A model generated the notes under the pieces. It searched no databases. It worked only from the letters and a program-made list of their open reading frames with translations, and was not told the origin of the DNA. A stretch of DNA of 7,373 nucleotides, from positions 1 through 7,373 of the forward strand of contig CACZFE010000081.1 of assembly GCA_902780365.1 (NCBI GenBank). Reading direction: 5' to 3'. This stretch comes from an uncultured Spirochaetales bacterium. Its GTDB lineage: Bacteria > UBP6 > UBA1177. This document shows, in pieces, positions 1 through 7,373 of the stretch. The stretch's first letter is position 1. Each line of letters starts with the position of its first letter. Both the position numbers and the translations under genes were made by a program.

Positions 1-27
1 GATTGCATGAAATTTGTTGATTTGATT

Positions 28-31
28 GGAG
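28..31 (+). promoter_or_regulatory. Ribosome binding site of the GalT-like gene
   Basis: GGAG sits 6 bases before ATG 38. It lies inside the possible TTG-initiated extension that would begin at 26, so it favours ATG 38 as the start. No promoter can be judged because only 37 bases precede the gene in this window. Confidence 0.7.
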
Positions 32-37
32 AAGAAA

Positions 38-1048
38 ATGGCGGAAGGAATGTTGAGGAGAGACCCGCTCAATAAAATCTGGGTGATTTTTACTCCTGAA
101 AAGGTTAAAACGCTGATTTCCGGAAGTTCTGAGAACGAGGCAAAGTTTGATGTAGATCCTTTTGTACCAGGGGTCGAATCTGCGACAGGGCCCGATATTC
201 TCAGGCACAATGACCCGCTTTACGCAGTCGGAGGCTGGTCTTCACGCGTTTTCCCCGCGAAAAATCCTATTCTCAGAGTCGAAAACGACAAAAACGGAAA
301 AGGTTACGGGCTTTACGATTCTATGTCGAGGCTCGGAGCGCACGAAGTCGTAGTTGAGACGCCGAAAAGCGGTATCGGTCTCGACCAGCTTTCTGTTGAG
401 GAGATCGCTGACGGTATCAAAATTATTTTTGACCGCATCGCAGATCTCAGAAAAGACACACGTTTCCGCTATATTTCGGTGATAAAGAGCCGCGGTGCCG
501 CAGCCGGAGGAACGATCAACCACAACTATTCGGAAATCAAGGCGTATCCTTTCATTCCTCCGTTCGTACGCAATAAACTCGACAACTGCCTTGAATATTA
601 CCGCATGAAGGAGCGCTGTCTCATCTGCGATATTATTGATCAGGAGCTTTCTGACAGAAAAAGGATAGTGGAAGAACATGATAATTTTGTCGCAATATGC
701 CCGTATGCAAGCCGCTTCCCGTTTGAAATGACGGTCCTTCCGAAAAAACACGGCAGGATCCTGAGCGACAATCCGGTTTCGGCGATAAACGATTTCGCGA
801 AAATTCTTAGAAGTGTTGCTGTAAAACTTAAAAACGGGCTCAATTCGCCGGCCTACAACATGGTTTTCAACTATCTTCCGGTCAACAGCGGCGGTGATGC
901 CGAAGCGGAAAGCCTCGCATATCACTGGCATCTTGAAATAATTCCGCGAATTTCCGTGATAACGGCGGACAGCCTTGAAAACGGCATTTTCGTAAATCCG
1001 ACTCTGCCCGAGGACGCGGCCGAGTTCTTGAGAAATATAAGGGAGTAG
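38..1048 (+). CDS. GalT-family (galactose-1-phosphate uridylyltransferase-like) protein with altered active site
   Basis: This 336-residue protein has the two-half HIT-superfamily fold order of GalT, the Leloir enzyme that exchanges UMP between UDP-glucose and galactose-1-phosphate. Visible family marks are the N-terminal RRDPLNKIWVI (GalT: RKDP..RWVI), AHEVVVETP near residue 101, GAAAGG at 153-158, CLIC at 194-197, ASRFPFEMTVLPKKH at 224-238 and the C-terminal HWHLEIIPR at 296-304. Key residues are changed. The GalT HPHSQ motif reads HNYSE (162-166), so the UMP-accepting His is Tyr164 and the following Gln is Glu166. The zinc motif CPFCPG reads DPFVPG (40-45), and the His of LHTAP is Asn in FNYLP. 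Length is normal and the frame is intact, so this is not an obvious pseudogene. ATG 38 is chosen over TTG 26 because GGAG lies 6 bases before it. It directly precedes galU, which suggests a sugar-nucleotide role. GalT-family membership is secure; GalT activity is doubtful. Confidence -1.
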   Translation: MAEGMLRRDPLNKIWVIFTPEKVKTLISGSSENEAKFDVDPFVPGVESATGPDILRHNDPLYAVGGWSSRVFPAKNPILRVENDKNGKGYGLYDSMSRLGAHEVVVETPKSGIGLDQLSVEEIADGIKIIFDRIADLRKDTRFRYISVIKSRGAAAGGTINHNYSEIKAYPFIPPFVRNKLDNCLEYYRMKERCLICDIIDQELSDRKRIVEEHDNFVAICPYASRFPFEMTVLPKKHGRILSDNPVSAINDFAKILRSVAVKLKNGLNSPAYNMVFNYLPVNSGGDAEAESLAYHWHLEIIPRISVITADSLENGIFVNPTLPEDAAEFLRNIRE

Positions 1049-4000
1049 GCTATGAAGTATTCGATCATTCCTGCAGCAGGGCTCGCGACCCGTTTTCTGC
1101 CGGCGTCAAAGTGCATTCCTAAGGAGCTTTTTCCGGTTCTCGACAAACCTGTGATACAGTATATCGTCGAAGAGTCGATAGAAGCAGGCGCAACGAACGT
1201 AGTTTTTGTTTCGGGCAGCGGAAAAGAGGCGATCCTCGACCATTTCGATAGGATAAATCCGAAATTTTCGGCAAAAAACCTCAAGGAAGATGTCCGCGAA
1301 AAGGTTGAGACGCTTGACGACATGATCGAAGTCATCTCCGTGCGCCAGAAATCCCCGCAAGGGCTCGGACACGCCGTAATGAAAGGGACTTTCGTTGTCC
1401 CGAAGGAAGAATCGTTTTCCGTAATGCTTCCGGACATGCTTATTTTTTCGGAAGGTGAAAGCACGGTCATGCAGGAAATGCGCCGTCTCCATGAAAAATA
1501 CGGCTGCTCAGTCATCGCTCTAATGGAAGTTCCGGCAGAGTCGCGCGGAATGTACGGCATTGCCGAAGGTGCAAAAGTTGAAAACGGTGTCATCGATATA
1601 AAAAAACTTATCGAAAAACCTGCTGCCGGAGAGACAGAATCTAATCTCGCCGTTCTTGGCAGATACATTTTTACGCCGAAGATCGCTTCGATCCTGAAGA
1701 ATGTCAAACCTGGCAGAGGAGGCGAGATCCAGCTTACCGACGCGATGGTTTCGCTTCTTGCCGAAGAACGCATCATGGGTTATGTGATCGATTCCAAAAC
1801 CCGCGTTTTCGACACCGGCAACATGGAAGGTTTCGCCCTTGCCAACGCTTATGCCGCTCTTCGCAGAGTTCCTGATTTCGATCAAAAAATCGCTGAATTA
1901 ATCAAATAATGTCGTCACGGCGTCACGGCGTGTCGTCGTGACGCCGCCTTCGAAATATTGTTGCCGCCATGTCGATATATCGGAATATCGAAATTTCGAA
2001 ATATCGACGAGATCTGGCGGCGGCGATTATTTCTTGACCAGTTTGAATTTTCCGTTTTCGACTGTGATGACGGCTTTCGTTTTCGGCGGCAGATTACCTT
2101 TTAAGATCTCGGTCGCAAGAAGCGTTTCGACATTCTTTTCAAGGTAACGTCTGACAGGTCTTGCGCCGTATTCGGTGTTGAAGGATTCGTCGATGACTTT
2201 CTGCATTGCTTTGTCATCAAGGTCGAGGTGAAGCTCCTTATCCTCAAGGATCTTGTTGATGTTCCTGAGAAGAAGAGCGGTTATCTCCTTCAGATTATCG
2301 GTCGAAAGCGGATTGAAGACCACGATATCGTCGATACGGTTGATAAATTCAGGTTTGAACCTTCCTTTTATCGTCTGCATTACGGCATCGAGCTCTGCTT
2401 CACTGAGTTTTCCGTCCTTTCCTTCGATCATGTCGCTTCCGAGGTTCGAAGTCATGATTATTATTGTGTTTTTGAAGGAAACAGTCCTTCCCTGGTTGTC
2501 TGTCAGTCTGCCGTCTTCAAGTATCTGGAGCAGAATGTTGAAGACATCCTCGTGCGCCTTCTCGATCTCGTCAAGCAGAACGATGGAGTAGGGTTTTCTT
2601 CTGACTGCTTCGGTGAGCTGTCCGCCTTCGTCGTAGCCGACGTATCCTGGAGGCGCGCCGATAAGACGCGAAACGGAGAATTTCTCCATGTATTCACTCA
2701 TATCGATACGAACCATGTTGTCAGCCGTGTCGAAAAGCTGTTCCGCCAGTTTTTTGGCAAGTTCTGTTTTTCCTACACCTGTCGGACCTACGAAAATGAA
2801 GGAACCGAGCGGCCTGTTCGGGTTGGTAAGACCTGCACGCGATCTCAGAATTGCCCTCGTGATGCTTTCTATAGCCTCCGACTGGCCGATGATTTCCTCC
2901 TTTAACCTGTTGGAAAGATTGAGGATCCTCTCTTTTTCGGTCTGGGTCATGCTCGAAACCGGAATGCCTGTCCACTTGCTGACGACTTCTGCGATCTGCT
3001 TTTCGGTAAGGACTTCCGTGACCATGACATTTTCGTTTTTGGTGATTTCCTGAGCTTCTTTCAGTTTGGCTTCAAGAGTTCTCAGTCTGCCGTACTGCAG
3101 TTCGCCGACCTTGTTGAAGTCGCCTTCACTCTGAGCCCTTTCGATCATGGTCTTGACCTCGTCGATCTCTTTTTTGAGTTTTTTGACCTCTTCGATCGAA
3201 GCCTTTTCCTTCTGCCAGATCTTGTACTGTTTGTCGTATTCGTCCGTTGTCTCTTTCAGACGCTCCTCGACGTTTCTGATCTCCTCTTTTGTCGCACCCG
3301 AATCCTTTCTGCGGAAGCCTTCGAACTCGATCTGGAGCTGAAGTTTCTTACGCTTGAGGTCGTCAAGCTCTGCCGGCATGCTGTCGTTGTCGGTTCTCAG
3401 CATTGCACACGCTTCATCGATAAGGTCGATCGCCTTGTCGGGCTGGAAACGGTCTGAAATGTAACGGTTCGAAAGTTTTACCGCCGCCACGATCGCGCCT
3501 TCAGAAATCGTGATACCGTGGTGGATCTCGAAACGTTCACGCAGACCACGCAGAATCGATATCGTCTCGTCTTCATCCGGCGGCTGGACGATAAGCGGCT
3601 GGAACCTTCTTTCAAGGGCGGCATCCTTTTCGATGTACTTTCTGTATTCGTCGAGAGTCGTCGCACCTATGCAGTGCAGTTCTCCTCGTGCCAGCATAGG
3701 TTTGAGCATATTCGCCGCATCCATGCTGCCGTCGGTTTTGCCCGCTCCGACGATCGTGTGAAGTTCATCGATGAAAAGGATGATCTTTCCTTCCGATTCC
3801 TTGACCGCTTTCAGGACATCTTTCAGCCTTTCCTCAAATTCGCCGCGGTATTTCGCTCCCGATATAAGGGCACCCATATCGAGCTCGAAGATCTCTTTGT
3901 TCTGAAGGCTTACAGGCACGTCGCCGCGGACGATTCGGCGCGCCAGACCTTCAACGATAGCCGTCTTGCCGACACCGGGCTGACCGATGATGACCGGGTT

Positions 4001-7000
4001 GTTTTTGGTTCTTCTCGAAAGGATCCTGATGATCCTTCTGATTTCGCCGTCACGCCCGATCACAGGGTCGAGTTTCCCCGCCTTGGCAAGATCGACAATG
4101 TTCCTTCCGTAGTTTTTCCACGAATCTTTGTTCGCTTCATTCTCGTTAACATTGTAATCCATAGCAAACCTCCATTTAAAATCCGGCATCTGTTATAAAC
4201 AACTTTTCGCGGTTTCAAGGGGTAAAAATCACAGCTGCGGGAAAAAATTCAAAAAAAGCGGGCGGGGAATTCGGTGAAAATTGAGCTTGTTTTTTTTAAG
4301 ATTTTCTTCTAAAATACTGCGTTTTTTTGTTTAGCAACCCGCATGTGAGGAAAAAATGAGGAAAATTTTTGCAGTCTTCGCGCTTTTTACACTGTTTTTC
4401 GCAGTTTCCTGCGGAAGTTCAAGTAATAACGAAAACAAAGACAATACCGACACAGGTGAAACCGTGACTGACGAAGATTCAGGCACGGCTGACAGCGAGC
4501 CGGCTGACACGACACCGGAACAGCCTGACAATGAGGATCCCGGCAGGAAACAGGGGGAACTTTACGGTGAATGTTACCCGAATGCGACCTGCAACAAAGG
4601 TCTGGTCTGCGATGAGGAAAACAATATCTGTATCAAAGATCCGAACGGCAACAGCAATGATTCGGATAATGATGTGACGGAAACTGACGATGACGGTGAT
4701 TCAACTCATGATGACGCAGATTCTGACAGCGATTCAGATAGTTCGGATTCAACTGCTGATGATGCTGACACGTCTGATTCGCAGTCGGACGACGATGCAG
4801 ATACCGACAGCGGTGATCCGGATGAACCCTGCACAACAATTGACGCCAAGCTGTGGTGGTCACCAAAAACAACGGATACAATGGATTGGCTGAGTGCGCT
4901 TGATTACTGTGAAAAAAAGTTGAACGATTCGAACAAATGCGGGTATTCAGACTGGCATCTGCCTATAATCGATGAACTGAAGACGCTCCTTAAGTGGAGA
5001 AGGGATTCCCAATGCAAGGTTTCTGAAACGGACGACCATTTGTCTTTTAATGATTACTGGACATGCTCAAGCTGCTGCCATGATTGTACGCTTGGAGGCG
5101 GAGGAGAGTGCAACTACTCTTCTTATTATTACGACGGAAGATACAGCAAATTAGGCGACTCCGGCTCGCTCTGGTCTTCCTCTGTTCCAACCGAATATAT
5201 TCATTCTGCGTGGGTTGTAAATTTCAATGCCGCTCAGGTGTACAACAAAAGTAAGTCGAACACGACTGAAGTCTATGTTCGTTGTGTGCGGGGAGCTCAG
5301 TAACCGAGGCTCACAAACCTTAAAAAATTTCATTCCCGAAAATACTTGCTTTCCCTAAATTATAAGTCTACATTAGCCCGTTGTTTGTTTTATTAACCTA
5401 TTCCTTGGAGGAATTTATGTATTCAAATCTTGACAGTTACTTTTCAGACATGTCCAAAAGGGCAAAAAAATCGGCTATCAGAGAACTTCTCAAACTCACA
5501 AAGGAACCCGGAATCATTTCTTTCGCAGGCGGTCTTCCGGCTCCGGAAACTTTCCCGGTAAAAGAACTTGAGGAAGTTACCGAAGAAGTTTTGAAGAAAG
5601 AAGCTGCTTTCGCTCTCCAGTACGGCACGACCGAAGGTGACGACCTTCTGAGAGAACAGCTTGTAAAACGCTATCAGGAAATGGGCCTCAAAATCACGAA
5701 GGAAAACCTTGTAATCACGACCGCAAGCCAGCAGTCGCTTGACTTCCTCGGCAGAGTTTTCATCAACAAAGGCGACAAAGTCATCGTCGAGTTCCCGAGC
5801 TACCTCGGTGCACTCCAGGCTTTCAACGCTTTCGGCGCAGAACCTGTCGGCATTCCTTCGGACGATCACGGTATGGATCCGAAACTCCTCGAAGCAAAAC
5901 TTGCAGAACTTCAGGCTAAAGGCGAGCAGGTCAAATTCATGTATATCATTCCTGATTTCCAGAACCCGTCGGGTGTCACGATGCCGGAATTCAGAAGAAA
6001 AGAGATCATCGAGATCGCTCACAAATATCACGTTCTCATCGTTGAGGACAGCCCCTACAGAGAACTTCGTTTCGAAGGCGAGGCTCAGCCCACGATCTAT
6101 CAGCTTGACGAAGAGGGTACGACCATCACGCTCGGAACCTTCTCGAAGATTTTCGTTCCTGGATTCAGAATCGGCTGGGTAATCGCAGATCCGAAGATCA
6201 TCGACAAGTTCGTAACCACGAAACAGTCGGTCGACCTCTGCACACCGCCTTTCGTTCAGAGGATCGCTGGCAGATACATGGAAAGAGGCCTTTTCGCAAC
6301 GAAACTCGGCGACATCATCAAACTTTACAAACACAAAAAAGACCTCATGATGGACTGCTTCGAAAAATACCTTCCGGAAGGCGTTACATGGACGAACCCC
6401 GAAGGCGGACTCTTCCTTTTCGTTTACCTTCCTGAGCACATGGATGCAGAAAAACTCTTCAAGATCGCGATCGCAAACAAAGTTGCATTCGTTCTTGGAA
6501 CAGTTTTCTACTGCGACGGCAGCGGAAAGAACACTCTCAGAATCAACTTCTCCTACTGCTCGGACGAACAGATCGTAGAAGGCGTGCGTAGACTCGGTCA
6601 GGCTATCAGAGAGTATAAAGACTAATAAAATCAATTAGTTCATGTCTTTATCGGGCTTCCTTCGGGAAGCCCTTTTTTTATTTGAAATCTGTAAAAATAG
6701 CAAAAACTTTGTCCTTAAGTAAAATTCTCCGTTTTTATTGGCGGAGGGAATATGAAAAAAACAACGCTTTTTCTCTTTTTAGTCTCTTTTTTTCTTTTGG
6801 TTTCATGCGAAAACCAGGTCGTGACCGAGTGCTCGCAGGCAAGTGTGAACAGACACGCTTTTGCCTATCTCAAGGAGTGGTATCTCTGGTATGAGTATCT
6901 TCCTGCAATAAATCCTGCTGACTACGAATCGCTCGACAAAATGATCACGGCGGTGAAATACCGTGAAGGTGACAAGGTGATAGACCGTTTTTCGTATGCC

Positions 7001-7373
7001 GTAAAAAAGGAGGAACACGACAATTATTATGCCGGAAAGCGCTACGGAATGGGGATGTCGATGATGCGCGACGAGGAAAACAATGTCTATATCTCCATGG
7101 TCTATCCGGGAAGTCCGGCCGGTGTGGCGGGGCTCAAGCGCGGTCAGAAACTTCTTGCAATGAACGGAGTCTCGGTCGAAGATCTTGACGCGAACGGTGA
7201 ATACAACAAGGAACATAGAGGAGAAGCCGGTTTTGAGGAAAAAACCGACTGGAACAATGTTTACAATGCCGAAAACAAAGGGGAAGCCGTTGTTTTCAAA
7301 GTTCTTGAAGAGGAAAACGAGCTCGAAACGATAGTCTATCTTGACGACTACATCGGACTCTCGGTCCTTGCAT

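Overview
The window is an ordinary-looking stretch of a bacterial chromosome with moderate GC content. It holds six protein genes: five complete and one cut by the right edge. Two of them encode lipoproteins with clear lipoboxes (Cys19 in both), which points to a Gram-negative cell envelope. An Asp/Ser-rich lipoprotein ending in a DUF1566 (Lcl-type) domain and a sigma32-like promoter before clpB would suit a Deltaproteobacteria- or Myxococcota-like lineage, but this is a weak inference. I see no tRNA, rRNA, CRISPR array, insertion sequence or phage gene.

Layout. (1) 38-1909, plus strand: a two-gene unit, a GalT-family protein followed 3 bases later by galU (UTP-glucose-1-phosphate uridylyltransferase). 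The pair suggests UDP-sugar metabolism. However, the GalT-like protein has Tyr where the catalytic His should be and has lost most metal ligands, so it is probably not a classical GalT. (2) 1910-2026: a convergent intergenic gap filled by two strong hairpins, the second containing an 8-bp tandem repeat. (3) 2027-4162, minus strand: a ClpB disaggregase with both AAA+ modules and the middle domain but no N-terminal Clp_N domain, behind a heat-shock-like promoter. (4) 4356-5303, plus strand: a secreted lipoprotein with a four-cysteine motif, an acidic linker and a Cys-rich DUF1566 domain. (5) 5417-6625, plus strand: a class I/II PLP aminotransferase of the LysN/aromatic aminotransferase type, closed by a textbook UUCG-loop terminator. 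(6) 6752 to the right edge: the start of an S41-type (C-terminal-processing) protease lipoprotein with a PDZ domain.

Only the galT-like/galU pair looks like an operon; the other genes have their own promoters. The genes at 4356, 5417 and 6752 share a -10 element followed at identical spacing by CGTT, which may describe the host's housekeeping promoter. The observations most worth following up are the GalT-like protein with the substituted active site, the nested palindrome between galU and clpB, and the ClpB without an N-domain. I did not find convincing evidence of a new multi-gene system.
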